A DNA stretch of 64,000 nt from Peristeroidobacter agariperforans (GTDB lineage Bacteria; Pseudomonadota; Gammaproteobacteria; Steroidobacterales; Steroidobacteraceae). Position 1 is the stretch's first letter; each line of letters opens with the position of its first letter. A model generated the notes under the pieces. That model worked only from the letters and a program-made list of their open reading frames with translations, made no database searches and was not told where the DNA came from. Below, in pieces: positions 41,548 through 50,384 of the stretch. The stretch covers positions 2,873,244 to 2,937,243 of the forward strand of contig NZ_RYFW01000001.1 in assembly GCF_004138335.1 (NCBI RefSeq), in the 5' to 3' direction. The position numbers were made by a program, and so were the translations under genes.

Positions 41548-41931
41548 ATGAACGACAATACCGGCAAACTGATTCTGCGGCTGGCGCTGGGCATCCTGAT
41601 CCTGTTGCACGGCATCGCCAAAATCAAAGGCGGTGTCGGCGGCCTGTCGGGCGCGGTCACTGCAGCCGGTCTCCCGGCTTTTGTCACCTATGGCGTGTAC
41701 GTGGGCGAGGTGCTGGCGCCGATCCTGGTGCTGCTCGGCTGGTACTGCCGCATCGGCGCGGGCTTGATAGCAATCAATATGTTGTTTGCCATCGCCCTGG
41801 TGCACCAAGCCGAATTGACCGTCATCGGCAAGACCGGTGGCTGGGCGCTCGAGCTGCAAGGAATGTTTCTATTCACGGCCATCGCGCTGGCGCTGCTCGG
41901 CCCGGGGCGCTTCAGTCTCAACGGCAAGTAG
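41548..41931 (+). CDS. DoxX family membrane protein
   Basis: A 127-aa protein with four predicted membrane helices and family motifs LILRLALGILILLHGIAKIKGG near the start and YVGEVLAPILVLLGWYCRIGAGLIAINM in the middle. Related proteins (DoxX/YphA) act in thiol or oxidative stress membranes. ATG 41548 is chosen because ACGGGAG precedes it; an upstream TTG-type extension is not supported. It is convergent with the hydratase gene and is separated from it by 12 bp. Confidence 0.85.
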   Translation: MNDNTGKLILRLALGILILLHGIAKIKGGVGGLSGAVTAAGLPAFVTYGVYVGEVLAPILVLLGWYCRIGAGLIAINMLFAIALVHQAELTVIGKTGGWALELQGMFLFTAIALALLGPGRFSLNGK

Positions 41932-41943
41932 CGCAGCGTTGTA

Positions 41944-42729
41944 TCAGCCGATCGTCACCGTCACGGGCGGCAGCGTGCCGAGTTCGAACGAGTAGGCGTC
42001 GCCTGCGACGGCGAATTTGGTCGGGATGATGGAGCCGGTCATGATCCACTGAGCGGGCTGCAGCGGCGTTCCAGCTTGCTCGGCGAAGCGAGCCACCCAG
42101 GCGAGCACCCAGAGCGGACCATTCATCACATCGTCGCTGGAGCCGGTGGCCACCGGCTCGCCATTGACCAGCAATCGGCCTGGCAAGCCCCGGAGATCGC
42201 CGAAAGCGGAGGGCGATGCGGCCTCGCCGAGCACGATGCCTCTGTTCCAGCTGTTCTCCGCCGCGATCGAGCTTGCCTCGAGATGGTCATAGTCGGCGTC
42301 GCGATCGTCGATGACTTCGAACGCGGCCGCAATGGCGTCGACACACGCGATCAAATCCTCGGCGTTGGCATCGGAGGGCACTGCCTTGCCGACGCGCAAT
42401 GCGAGCTCGCTTTCGATGCCCAGCCGATGGAACTCCGACTTCCGGATCTTGGCGCCGCTCGCGCGAACGTTGCTCTTCAGGATGCGGCCGCCGATCGGCT
42501 CGGCGACGCCGCAGAATGTTTGCATCTTCGCGGTGGTCAGGCCGACCTTGTACCCCGCGACGCTGTCGCTGCCGGAACGCAGCGCACGCGCCAGGATCTC
42601 AGATTGAATGGCATAGGCATCCTCGAGCGTCGCCGGGCGGCCGTCGATTCGGTAGAGCTGGAAGCGGGCGCGATTCTTCACATCGGCTTCGAATCGATCG
42701 ACGATGGCGCGAACCTGGTCGGCGTGCAT
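41944..42729 (-). CDS. 2-keto-4-pentenoate hydratase/fumarylacetoacetate hydrolase family protein
   Basis: A 261-aa protein of the hydratase branch (MhpD/DmpE-like) used in aromatic meta-cleavage and related pathways. Blocks are ATLEDAYAIQSEIL, GYKVGLTTAKMQTFCGVAEPIGGRI, ESELALRVGKAVP, with acidic metal ligands in that stretch, and VIDDRDADYDHLEASSIAAENSWNRGIVLG. IMTGSIIPTKF and VTVTIG end the protein. The ATG at 42729 is preferred because GAGG lies 7 bp upstream. It is not clustered with other meta-cleavage genes, so its substrate is open. Confidence 0.88.
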   Translation of the reverse strand: MHADQVRAIVDRFEADVKNRARFQLYRIDGRPATLEDAYAIQSEILARALRSGSDSVAGYKVGLTTAKMQTFCGVAEPIGGRILKSNVRASGAKIRKSEFHRLGIESELALRVGKAVPSDANAEDLIACVDAIAAAFEVIDDRDADYDHLEASSIAAENSWNRGIVLGEAASPSAFGDLRGLPGRLLVNGEPVATGSSDDVMNGPLWVLAWVARFAEQAGTPLQPAQWIMTGSIIPTKFAVAGDAYSFELGTLPPVTVTIG

Positions 42730-42832
42730 TGTTGTGCCTCGACACTCGGGGTTTTGGATCCTAGCACAGGCCATTTAGGAAAAATTTCTGCGTCCGCGGC
42801 AGTACACTGCGTTTGGGATTCGAGGAGAGCGT

Positions 42833-43153
42833 ATGGCTGCCTACATGATATGCACGATGCAGGTCCACGATCCGGTGACCTTTCGAAAGTACTCGGACCA
42901 CACGCCCAAGACGCTGCAAAAATATGGCGGTCGATTTTTGACGCGAGGCGACGAGGTGACGACGTCCGAAGGCGCGGCATTCTCGGAGCGCATGGTCATT
43001 CTGGAGTTTCCAGACCGCGCTTCGGCCGAAGCCTGGTACAACGATCCCGAGTATCAACGCCTATCCGAATTCCGGCGCGCGGCCACGACGAACGGTCGAA
43101 TGATTCTTCAGGAAGGCCGAGCCGATCACGTCGCGCCGGATCCTCGCGTTTGA
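42833..43153 (+). CDS. DUF1330 family protein
   Basis: A 106-aa protein of the DUF1330 family, with a ferredoxin-like (dimeric alpha-beta barrel) fold. YMICTMQVHDPVTFRKYSDH and MVILEFPDRASAEAWYNDPEYQRLSEFRRAAT are characteristic. Its function is unknown; related proteins may act as small oxygenase-like or binding proteins. An SDR gene starts 18 bp downstream and is probably co-transcribed. Confidence 0.9.
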   Translation: MAAYMICTMQVHDPVTFRKYSDHTPKTLQKYGGRFLTRGDEVTTSEGAAFSERMVILEFPDRASAEAWYNDPEYQRLSEFRRAATTNGRMILQEGRADHVAPDPRV

Positions 43154-43171
43154 TTCCCGCTGGAGCTTGTT

Positions 43172-43909
43172 ATGGATCTGAAGATTTCCGGACGTCGCGC
43201 GCTGGTATTCGGCGCGTCCAAAGGGCTTGGCAGAGCAGTCGCGCGTGAGCTGATTGCAGAGGGCGTACAGGTTGCGATCGTTTCTCGCGATCCGGATCGA
43301 ATCGCGGCAACGGCGGCGGAGATCGGAGCCATCGGCATTGCCGGCGATGTTTCTTCTCCTGGCAACTCTGAGGCGCTGGTGGCACAGGCCACGAAGGCGC
43401 TTGGCGCACCCATCGATATTCTCGTCACCAACACCGGCGGCCCGCCGGCTGGCTCCTTCGAGCGCATGTCCGCTGCCGACTGGCAAAAGGGTTTCGACAA
43501 CTTGTGGATGAGCACGGTGGAAAGCGTGCTCGCAGTGCTGCCTCACATGCGTCAACGCAAATGGGGTCGCATCCTCGCGATCACCTCGATCTCCGCGCGC
43601 GAACCGCAGCCAGGTTTGGTGATTTCAAACAGCTTGCGCGCCGGGTTGCTCGGCTTGATCAATTCTGTCAGCCGCGATATCGCGAAAGACGGGATCACGA
43701 TGAATGCACTGTTGCCCGGTTACACCGCCACCGAGCGGCTGACGGAGCTCGGCGTGGACGACGCGACCATGGGGCCCAAGATCCCGGTCGGGCGAATCGG
43801 CCGGCCGGAGGAGTTCGCAGCGCTTGCGGCGTTCCTTGCATCCGAGCGCGCCTCGTACATCACCGGCCAGGCGATTGCGGTCGATGGCGGGTTCTTGAAT
43901 TCGATCTGA
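43172..43909 (+). CDS. Short-chain dehydrogenase-like protein with atypical active site
   Basis: A 245-aa Rossmann-fold protein resembling FabG-type reductases. The cofactor block is ALVFGASKGLGRAVARELI, and the NNAG region reads VTNTGGPPAG. The catalytic Ser is present (LAITSISAREP), but where the YxxxK motif is expected the sequence reads VISNSLRAGLLGL, so the Tyr and Lys are missing. This matches an SDR-like subgroup known to lack the perfect tetrad. It might bind NAD(P) with altered or no dehydrogenase activity. The C-terminus SYITGQAIAVDGGF is typical. The gene follows the DUF1330 gene by 18 bp and precedes trmO by 46 bp. Confidence 0.88.
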   Translation: MDLKISGRRALVFGASKGLGRAVARELIAEGVQVAIVSRDPDRIAATAAEIGAIGIAGDVSSPGNSEALVAQATKALGAPIDILVTNTGGPPAGSFERMSAADWQKGFDNLWMSTVESVLAVLPHMRQRKWGRILAITSISAREPQPGLVISNSLRAGLLGLINSVSRDIAKDGITMNALLPGYTATERLTELGVDDATMGPKIPVGRIGRPEEFAALAAFLASERASYITGQAIAVDGGFLNSI

Positions 43910-43955
43910 CGTGACTGCCGGTCATTCGGACGACGCATTGGCGTATCCTGCGCCC

Positions 43956-44768
43956 ATGTCGTCCGACCTTGATAAAGATCTCTCGCGCCTCGTCGTCGAG
44001 CCCATCGGAATCGTTCGCACTTCACTGGCCACCAAAGTCGAGGCGGCACGGCAGCCGCGGGCGGCGCAGGGGGCGAGTGCGCACATCGAGTTATTTCCCG
44101 GTCGCAACTTCGAGCACGCGCTCGAAGATCTGTCGCGCTGGAAATTGATCTGGGTGATTTTCTGGTTTCACCACAATCCCGGCTGGCGCCCCAAGGTGCT
44201 GCCGCCGCGAAGCACTTCGGGCCGCAAGGGCGTGTTTGCCACGCGCTCGCCGCATCGACCCAATCCCATCGGCCTGTCCGTCGTCAGATTGGAGAAGATC
44301 GAGGGTTTGAATGTCCACATCCTGGACGCCGATATTCTCGACGGCACGCCGGTGCTCGATCTCAAACCCTACGTTGCCTACACCGACTCGCACCCAGATG
44401 CGGGCAATGGCTGGCTCGATGACCAGCCAGCCGATCCCGTCGCTGCCTACGCAGTGACATTCACGCCGAGGGCGGCGGAGCAAGCCCATTGGATCGAGAC
44501 GCGGACCGGTCTTGGTATCGACGAGCGAATTCGCTCCACCCTGGCGCTCGGCCCGGAGCCGCACCCGTATCGGCGCATTCGTCGGCTCGATGATGGAATG
44601 CAACTAGCGGTGAAAGAGTGGCGCGTTCGGTTTAGTGTCGAGGGGCGGGAGGTGCGTGTTGCCTCGATCGCGTCCGGGTTCCGGGAAGCGCAGCTCGCGA
44701 GTGAAGCTGACGACGACGTGCTACGGGCGCATCGGGAGTTTCGACAGGCGTGGGGAGAGCTGGGCTAG
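43956..44768 (+). CDS. trmO: tRNA (N6-threonylcarbamoyladenosine37-N6)-methyltransferase TrmO
   Basis: A 270-aa protein of the TsaA/YaeB (TrmO) family, which methylates the t6A37 residue of certain tRNAs. Key blocks are VEPIGIVRTSLATK at the N-terminus and LIWVIFWFHHNPGWRPKVLPPR. GVFATRSPHRPNPIGLSVVRL is the family signature and includes the SAM-binding pocket, and LDADILDGTPVLDLKPYV follows. The ATG at 43956 is chosen; a GTG at 43911 would add 15 residues and cannot be excluded. It lies downstream of the SDR gene. Confidence 0.93.
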   Translation: MSSDLDKDLSRLVVEPIGIVRTSLATKVEAARQPRAAQGASAHIELFPGRNFEHALEDLSRWKLIWVIFWFHHNPGWRPKVLPPRSTSGRKGVFATRSPHRPNPIGLSVVRLEKIEGLNVHILDADILDGTPVLDLKPYVAYTDSHPDAGNGWLDDQPADPVAAYAVTFTPRAAEQAHWIETRTGLGIDERIRSTLALGPEPHPYRRIRRLDDGMQLAVKEWRVRFSVEGREVRVASIASGFREAQLASEADDDVLRAHREFRQAWGELG

Positions 44769-44887
44769 GGCGACTTCGTCGCTACGGCAATTCGATTCCA
44801 TGACACGGCGTGTCAGCGACCTGGCGCTATCATGCGCAGGCGGAGTTTATTCGTCCGCACGATCCTTCATTTGAGCGGCAGTAAAAC

Positions 44888-45454
44888 ATGAAAACCATTT
44901 ACTACGCAGCAGCCAGCCTCGATGGCTTCATTGCGACCGAGGACGACTCGTTGGACTGGCTGTTCTCGCTCGGGAACTTGAATGACACCAGCTATCCCGA
45001 GTTCATTTCTAGCGTAGGTGCGTTGGCGATGGGCTCGGCCACTTATGAATGGATGCTCAGGAACGCAGAAAGTGTGGCCGCGCAGTCAGGTTCTGCGTGG
45101 CCCTACACGCAGCCCGCATGGATATTCTCCACTCGCAAGCTTCCTGCAATCGCCGGAGCCGACATTCGCTTCGTCAGCGGAGATGTTCGACAGGCTCATG
45201 CCGAGATGAGAGCGGCGGCTGGCGCCAGTAACATCTGGCTGGTCGGGGGCGGAGATCTGGTCGGCCAGTTCTACGATTGCGGCCTGCTGGATCAACTCAT
45301 CATCCAGATCGGCTCGTGCACGCTGGGCGCCGGCAAGCCGCTATTACCCCGCCGGCTGCTCAGTCCGGTTTTGCGCCTGGCGTCCGTTCGTCAGATCGGC
45401 TCGGGCATGGCTGAATTGCGTTACGACGTACAGAAGGCTGGGCAAGGAACATGA
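44888..45454 (+). CDS. Dihydrofolate reductase family protein (RibD C-terminal-like)
   Basis: A 188-aa protein of the DHFR-like family that uses NADPH, as in the RibD C-terminal domain. MKTIYYAAASLDGFIATEDDSLDWL, then LAMGSATYEWML, and the block IWLVGGGDLVGQFYDCGLLDQLII near residues 117-140 are typical. Its actual substrate is unknown; it lacks classical folate-binding features. Its end overlaps the DUF1697 gene start by 4 nt (ATGA), so the two are translated together. Confidence 0.9.
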   Translation: MKTIYYAAASLDGFIATEDDSLDWLFSLGNLNDTSYPEFISSVGALAMGSATYEWMLRNAESVAAQSGSAWPYTQPAWIFSTRKLPAIAGADIRFVSGDVRQAHAEMRAAAGASNIWLVGGGDLVGQFYDCGLLDQLIIQIGSCTLGAGKPLLPRRLLSPVLRLASVRQIGSGMAELRYDVQKAGQGT

Positions 45455-45960
45455 CTACCTTTATCGCTCTGCTGCGCGCCGTGAACGTGGGTGGCACTGG
45501 AAAGCTGCCCATGCAGGATCTCAAGCGCCTTTGCGAGCAGCAGGGGTTTGCGAACGTGCGCACATATATCGCAAGTGGCAATGTGATCTTCGAAAGCACG
45601 AAGCGCGAAGGCCCTGTGAAGGCCGCGCTGGAGGCGGCGTTGCGTGAGTACGCCGGTAAGGACGTTGGCGTACTGGTGCGCACGGCGAAGGAGATGCAGC
45701 AGGTGCTCGCATCCAATCCATTCGAGAAGCTTGAGCCCAATCGAACCGTGGCCTGCTTTCTCGACGATCCGCCGCCGCAGGATACGTTGCGCACGGTTAA
45801 GGGTGCACAGGACGAAGAGGTCCGTTTGGGCAAGCGGGAAATTTATGTGTACTACGGCGCAAACATGGCGCATTCCAAGTTGAAGATTCCGGTTGCGAAT
45901 GCCGGCACCGCACGGAACATGAATACGATCGCAAAGCTGGTAGAGCTTGCAACGCCTTGA
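45451..45960 (+). CDS. DUF1697 family protein
   Basis: A 169-aa protein of the DUF1697 family. MTTFIALLRAVNVGGTGKLPMQDLKRLCEQQGFANVRTYIASGNVIF gives the complete N-terminal family signature, here cited as two runs around residues 1-20 and 25-48. YVYYGANMAHSKLK is the C-terminal block. Its function is unknown. It is coupled at both ends: its ATG overlaps the DHFR-like stop and its stop TGA overlaps a TTG start of the next gene. Confidence 0.91.
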   Translation: MTTFIALLRAVNVGGTGKLPMQDLKRLCEQQGFANVRTYIASGNVIFESTKREGPVKAALEAALREYAGKDVGVLVRTAKEMQQVLASNPFEKLEPNRTVACFLDDPPPQDTLRTVKGAQDEEVRLGKREIYVYYGANMAHSKLKIPVANAGTARNMNTIAKLVELATP

Positions 45961-46514
45961 GCACTGCGAGCGCTTCGATCGGGGAAAGGATCCTCGTTAT
46001 CGGGACGAGCTGCACGGGGAAGTCGACGTTCGCACGCTCGCTGGCGTCTAAAATCGAACTGCCCATCGTTGAGCTCGACGCTTTGTACTGGGAGCCCGGC
46101 TGGACGCCTGCGGGGCCCGAGAGCTTCCGACAACGCGTCCTCGAGAGCACGCGCGGCGAGGGCTGGATCGTCGTTGGCAACTATGGAACGGTTCGTGACG
46201 CACTCTGGTCGCGCGCCACGATGGTGATCTGGCTGAACTACGGATTCGCAGTGACCTTCGCGAGGGCATTGCGAAGAACGATGCGTCGCGCCGTCACCGG
46301 AGAAGAGTTGTGGAATGGCAATCGTGAGTCGATCCGACGATCGTTCTTCTCGCGAGAATCGATTCTCTGGTGGGTCATCACTACCCATCGCCGCCGGCGC
46401 GAGGAGTTTACCGGTCTGCGCGCCAGCAACCACTACCCGCACTTGCGCTGGGTTGAATTTCAGCAGCCCGGGCAGGCGCAAGCCTATATAGCTCGTCTGC
46501 CGGCGCCTAAATAG
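45957..46514 (+). CDS. P-loop NTPase, adenylate-kinase-like/topology modulation type
   Basis: A 185-aa P-loop protein. Walker A is GTSCTGKST near residues 15-23, followed by PIVELDALYWEPGW and a lid-like region with many Arg (RRTMRRAVTGEELW and ESIRRSFFSRESILWWV). This resembles the small family often named DNA topology modulation protein FlaR or adenylate kinase-like; its substrate is not established. The start is TTG at 45957 in the sequence TTGA shared with the DUF1697 stop. Its stop region overlaps the convergent LysR gene by 8 bp. Confidence 0.85.
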   Translation: MSTASASIGERILVIGTSCTGKSTFARSLASKIELPIVELDALYWEPGWTPAGPESFRQRVLESTRGEGWIVVGNYGTVRDALWSRATMVIWLNYGFAVTFARALRRTMRRAVTGEELWNGNRESIRRSFFSRESILWWVITTHRRRREEFTGLRASNHYPHLRWVEFQQPGQAQAYIARLPAPK

Positions 46515-47409
46515 CGCTCTTCGCCGCACCAGACTTGAGCCATTCGACGACCGCAAGCAGCGCGGGTCGGCCAGCAGCATCGTCTCGACGCCGGACGAGC
46601 CAGTAGGCGTTCGCTATCTGAACATGGGCGTCGTTAAAGGGCCGAAAGAGTAGTCCGCGCGACACATCCATTTCTGCCAAGGATCCTCTCGCCAGTGCGA
46701 CGCCGAGCCCCTGCGCTGCCGCCTGCAATACCAGATCGGATGAGGTGAAGCGCGGTCCGACCCGCAGGTCGATGTTCTTCGCCGGATAGACGTCGAACCA
46801 GCGATCCCATCCGCTATCGGGATCGCGATCGTGCAGCAGCCTGGCTTTTGCCAGCGCCCGCACCGGTGTGCGCTCTCCAATGCTTTTCCAATAGCTGCGG
46901 GTTGCAACCGGATACAGCAGCTCATCCATCAGCGGTTCGCAGATCCCATCCGGCCACGGGCCGCTGCCCATGCGAAGCGCCAGGTCTGCGCCTTGCGCGG
47001 CGAGATCTTTCACCGACGGCTCAGTCACGATCGACAGTTCGATCGAAGGATGAGCTTTTGCAAGCACAGGCAGACGCGGCATCAGCCACCGCGCGGCGAG
47101 CGACGGGGTCGTCGTGATCACGATGGAGTTCGGAGCCCGCAGCTCGCGGACGCTCTCGACCGCGCGCTCAAGATCGTTCAGTCCGGAGATGAGCGCTTTA
47201 CCGAGCGCCTGTCCTTGAATCGTCAGTGCAAAGCGACGTTGTCGTCCGGGCTTCTCGATGAGCGCGACACCGAGCCACGCTTCGAGCTCGTGTACCTGTC
47301 TGCTGATTGCCGAGTGAGTGACTTGCAATACGCGAGCGGCAGGGCGCACACCTCCCGTTTCAAAAACATGAGCGAAGGCGCGCAGGGCGGAGAGTGGAAG
47401 CTTTCGCAT
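46507..47409 (-). CDS. LysR-family transcriptional regulator (GcvA-like)
   Basis: A 300-aa regulator of normal LysR length. The helix-turn-helix is LSALRAFAHVFETGGVRPAARVLQVTHSAISRQVHELEAWLG over residues 5-47. The effector-binding domain follows, with SIVITTTPSLAARWLMPRL and GVALARGSLAEMDVSRG. It resembles the GcvA-type branch. The gene is divergent from a LysE-type exporter gene 74 bp away, which it probably controls. The C-terminus overlaps the P-loop gene by 8 bp in convergent orientation. Confidence 0.93.
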   Translation of the reverse strand: MRKLPLSALRAFAHVFETGGVRPAARVLQVTHSAISRQVHELEAWLGVALIEKPGRQRRFALTIQGQALGKALISGLNDLERAVESVRELRAPNSIVITTTPSLAARWLMPRLPVLAKAHPSIELSIVTEPSVKDLAAQGADLALRMGSGPWPDGICEPLMDELLYPVATRSYWKSIGERTPVRALAKARLLHDRDPDSGWDRWFDVYPAKNIDLRVGPRFTSSDLVLQAAAQGLGVALARGSLAEMDVSRGLLFRPFNDAHVQIANAYWLVRRRDDAAGRPALLAVVEWLKSGAAKSAI

Positions 47410-47483
47410 GGTCTAAAAAAGAAACCATCTGCATCGAGTTTTGCAACAGGGTACGCGGGCCGCGCTCCTCATACTAGGGGCCT

Positions 47484-48068
47484 ATGAGCTCCCTACTGCC
47501 AGTGATCGGCGTGCTATTCGCTGCGGCGATCACACCGGGTCCCAACAACATCATTGTCATGCAAGCCGGTGCACGCGGCATGGCGCCGGCGATACGCGCC
47601 GTACTTGGTGTTGTTTGCGGCTCGATGGTGCTGCTCATCTTCACCTGGTTCGGGTTCGGACTCGCAACGTCGGTGGCGCCCGCACTTACGCTCGTTCTGC
47701 ACATTTTCTGCGCCGCATACCTTGCGTGGATGGGCGTTGCGCTGCTAACGCGAGAGCAGACAGCTGCGGCGGACGCTGCGGTTCCGTCGAACCCTTTGGG
47801 TATTGCCGCCTTTCAGCTGTTGAATCCCAAGGCATGGATCTTGGTTGCCACCGCAGTTGCGGCGATGCCTCGGGAGAGAAGCCTGGCGCTGCTGGCTCTG
47901 CTGATGGTAGCGGTGACCGGCGCTTGCTTGATGCTGTGGGCGTTGGCGGGTACGGCAGCTACGCATTTTTTTGCTCGCCCCGCGGCGCGTCGCGTCATCG
48001 ATCGAATCCTCGGCCCGGTTCTCGTGCTTTCAGCAGTGGGCATCGCCGCCGAGTTATTGAGCACTTGA
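47484..48068 (+). CDS. LysE-family amino-acid exporter
   Basis: A 194-aa membrane protein with about five or six helices and the LysE/RhtB signature AAAITPGPNNIIVMQAGARGM at the N-terminus. GSMVLLIFTWFGFGLA and FQLLNPKAWILVATAVAAM are further family blocks. Proteins of this family export amino acids or related metabolites by proton exchange. The divergent LysR gene is its likely regulator, an arrangement seen for many LysE-type exporters. Confidence 0.92.
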   Translation: MSSLLPVIGVLFAAAITPGPNNIIVMQAGARGMAPAIRAVLGVVCGSMVLLIFTWFGFGLATSVAPALTLVLHIFCAAYLAWMGVALLTREQTAAADAAVPSNPLGIAAFQLLNPKAWILVATAVAAMPRERSLALLALLMVAVTGACLMLWALAGTAATHFFARPAARRVIDRILGPVLVLSAVGIAAELLST

Positions 48069-48090
48069 GTCGAAAGCGGAGGGTTTGAGG

Positions 48091-48714
48091 ATGTGGAGCT
48101 TGCCCAACTCAGCAAGAGAAAAAGTGGTCGACGTCGCCATGAGGCCGGTCGTACTGGCGCTGGCTGGAAGTCTTCGTCGACGGTCCTATAACAAACAACT
48201 GCTGGCGGCCGCAGAGTTGCACGCACGGCCAACGCTTGCGATTCGAATCTACGACGACCTGGCGTCGGTGCCGTTGTTCAATGAAGATATCGAAGCACAC
48301 GATCCGCCGGACGGCGTCGTGAGGCTGGCGGCTGCGCTCGTGCAGTCGGATGCTTTGTTGATCGCCACGCCTGAATACAACCAGGGAGTGCCGGGAGTGC
48401 TGAAAAACGCAATCGATTGGCTGTCGCGAAGCGAGCCCGACCTGCTTGACGGCAAGCCCACCGCGATTCTCGGGGCGAGCGCCGGGCCGTGGGGAACTCG
48501 CCTCGCTCAAGCATCGCTTCGGCACACCCTCGCGGCCTGCGGCGCCATCGTGATGCCACAGCCGCAAATGTATGTGCGCGAGGCGGCCAATGCGTTCGAT
48601 AGTGACGGCGCTTTGACGGATGAGCGCGTGCGTAGCTCACTTTCGGCTTTCGTGGGTTCATTTCACAGCTGGATCGAGGGCAGCAGCAGTCTCCGCAGAC
48701 GAGTCAACTGTTAA
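48091..48714 (+). CDS. NADPH-dependent FMN reductase
   Basis: A 207-aa flavodoxin-like reductase. The phosphate-binding block is LALAGSLRRRSYNKQLL near residue 22, followed by LIATPEYNQGVPGVLKNAIDWLSR, the family hallmark, and ILGASAGPWGTRLAQ. The ATG at 48091 is preferred because GCGGAGG stands 8 bp before it; a later ATG at 48139 lacks a ribosome site. It is probably cytosolic, acting on flavins, quinones or azo compounds; it follows the LysE gene by 22 bp. Confidence 0.9.
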   Translation: MWSLPNSAREKVVDVAMRPVVLALAGSLRRRSYNKQLLAAAELHARPTLAIRIYDDLASVPLFNEDIEAHDPPDGVVRLAAALVQSDALLIATPEYNQGVPGVLKNAIDWLSRSEPDLLDGKPTAILGASAGPWGTRLAQASLRHTLAACGAIVMPQPQMYVREAANAFDSDGALTDERVRSSLSAFVGSFHSWIEGSSSLRRRVNC

Positions 48715-48789
48715 ATCAGCGACCGAAGTCCAACTCGATGCGCGGCTTGGTGACGCACGTTGGCACGTAGCATTCAGTGGCTCGCTAGA

Positions 48790-49911
48790 ATGCGGCGTAT
48801 GAAACCTCACCTCGCGGTATTGCTTGCAGCCTTCCTCGCACCGGTCACGTCCTTGGCGAGTTCGCCCTTGAAAGTGACCTTGCCGTACAAGGAGGTCATG
48901 AAGGCCAGCGTCCAGTCGAAGCAGCCGGTCGTGTATGCCCGCGTCGGCGAGCAGGGCTTTGGCGTACAACACTGGTGGGGGCCGTCGGCTACCTGGGGCA
49001 GAGTCGGCTCAATGGTCGGTGGACTTTCCGGTTTTGTGATCGCCAAGGGAATGGAGCAACTCGCCAATTCGGGCACGCCGGCCCTGGCACAGGGCGACGC
49101 GGAGAAACTCGCGCCGCTTTACGATCGTGAAGTTACGCAACGCGAGCTCGAGAAGGTGCTCGCGGAAGTTCTGAGCACGCACACTCTGTTCGCGAGCCCG
49201 GCGGTGATCAAGCAACTCGCCGACGGTTCGCCCCGGACTGCAACCGTCTTCGAGGATCCTTCGCTCATCGTCGAGCTGCACTCCTCGCTGATCACCGATT
49301 ATCGGGGGCTGCAGGTCACAGCGCTGGTGTACGAATTCAGCGCGGCGGAACAGGTCGCGAATCCCAAGTCGCCGCTGGTCGGCCGGGTGTATCGAAACCG
49401 GTTCGATTACGTGAGCGACTTGCTGCCGGCGCCTCACATCAAGACGCCTGAGGAGATCAAGGCCGACGTCGAGGCCGTGAAGGCGAAGTACCAGGGACGC
49501 CAGCTCACGAAAGAGGAGCGAGCTCAGCAGACCATCGAGCTGCGCGACGCGAAAAATGGCACGACCCTGGAGGAATGGCGCGCACCGCTCATGGAGGCCT
49601 GGCTGGCCAACGGTGGAGCCAGGCTGCACGACGCGCTGAAGCTCGGCACTGCCAAGGTGGTTGAGTTGATGGCCAAGGACCTGACGGATTTCAATGCCGT
49701 CCAGGTTAGAAACGACGTCGATGTGCTTGGCTGGAGAACGTTACGCGACGTGGAGACCGGGCGTTACACGAGCATCTTCGTCGGCGGCCCGTTTGCTGGC
49801 GCGCTGATCTCGGAACCCTCCGGTTTGAGCGTGGAGTACTGCCGGGGCACGGCATTCAGCGAGAGTCTGCCGAAGAGCGCCTGGCCCAAGTTGTGCGCCA
49901 ACGAGAAATAG
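48790..49911 (+). CDS. Exported protein of unknown function
   Basis: A 373-aa protein that I do not recognise. A signal peptide is visible (MRRMKPHLAVLLAAFLAPVTSLAS). A glycine-rich hydrophobic stretch lies near residues 70-90 (VGSMVGGLSGFVIAKGM), and a charged helical segment near 215-255 (TPEEIKADVEAVKAKYQGRQLTKEERA, split around Y). GYTSIFVGGPF-like residues and one Cys pair near the end (YCRGTAF, LCANEK) may form a disulfide. An ATG at 48799, three codons downstream, is an equally possible start. It has no operon partner. Confidence 0.75.
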   Translation: MRRMKPHLAVLLAAFLAPVTSLASSPLKVTLPYKEVMKASVQSKQPVVYARVGEQGFGVQHWWGPSATWGRVGSMVGGLSGFVIAKGMEQLANSGTPALAQGDAEKLAPLYDREVTQRELEKVLAEVLSTHTLFASPAVIKQLADGSPRTATVFEDPSLIVELHSSLITDYRGLQVTALVYEFSAAEQVANPKSPLVGRVYRNRFDYVSDLLPAPHIKTPEEIKADVEAVKAKYQGRQLTKEERAQQTIELRDAKNGTTLEEWRAPLMEAWLANGGARLHDALKLGTAKVVELMAKDLTDFNAVQVRNDVDVLGWRTLRDVETGRYTSIFVGGPFAGALISEPSGLSVEYCRGTAFSESLPKSAWPKLCANEK

Positions 49912-50032
49912 AGGCTCATAGGCGGATCCCGACTGCTGCGCACATTTCTTCCCGGCGCGTGTCCAATCAGGCCTGGCTCGAGCATCTCAGGTAGGCAAGC
50001 CCGTCAAGTCGGCGGGCAGACCCGGAGAAACC

Positions 50033-50380
50033 ATGTCCACGACCAAAACCAAGTTTCTGTTTCTGTATCGATTTCCCGCCAGCGGCGCGCCGGAGCCGGC
50101 GTCACCCGAGGCAATGCAGGCCCAGTACAAGGCCTGGGCCGCCTGGCGCGCCAGGTTCGAGAAGGAAGTCATTCCGGGCGAGGGCTTGAAGGCCGGTGGC
50201 GCGGTCGTTCGCGGCGGCAACGTGACGGATGGGCCCTATATCGAAGCCAAGGAAGTGATGGGCAGCTACGCCTTCGTCGAGACCGGCTCGCTCGCGCAAG
50301 CCATCGAGATCGCGAAGGAATGCCCGATCAACCAAGTGCCTGGGGCAAGCGTCGAGATCCGCGAGCTCGGTTGGCGTTGA
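50033..50380 (+). CDS. YCII-related (DGPF-type) protein
   Basis: A 115-aa protein of the YCII/DGPF family. FLFLYRFPASGAP, the block VRGGNVTDGPYIEAKEVMGSYAFVE (with DGPY in place of DGPF) and AIEIAKECPI are characteristic. DGPF proteins are conserved neighbours of ECF42 sigma factors. The sigma gene starts 4 bp downstream, so the pair is coupled. The biochemical function is unknown; the fold is a dimeric ferredoxin-like barrel. Confidence 0.92.
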   Translation: MSTTKTKFLFLYRFPASGAPEPASPEAMQAQYKAWAAWRARFEKEVIPGEGLKAGGAVVRGGNVTDGPYIEAKEVMGSYAFVETGSLAQAIEIAKECPINQVPGASVEIRELGWR

Positions 50381-50384
50381 GCAC

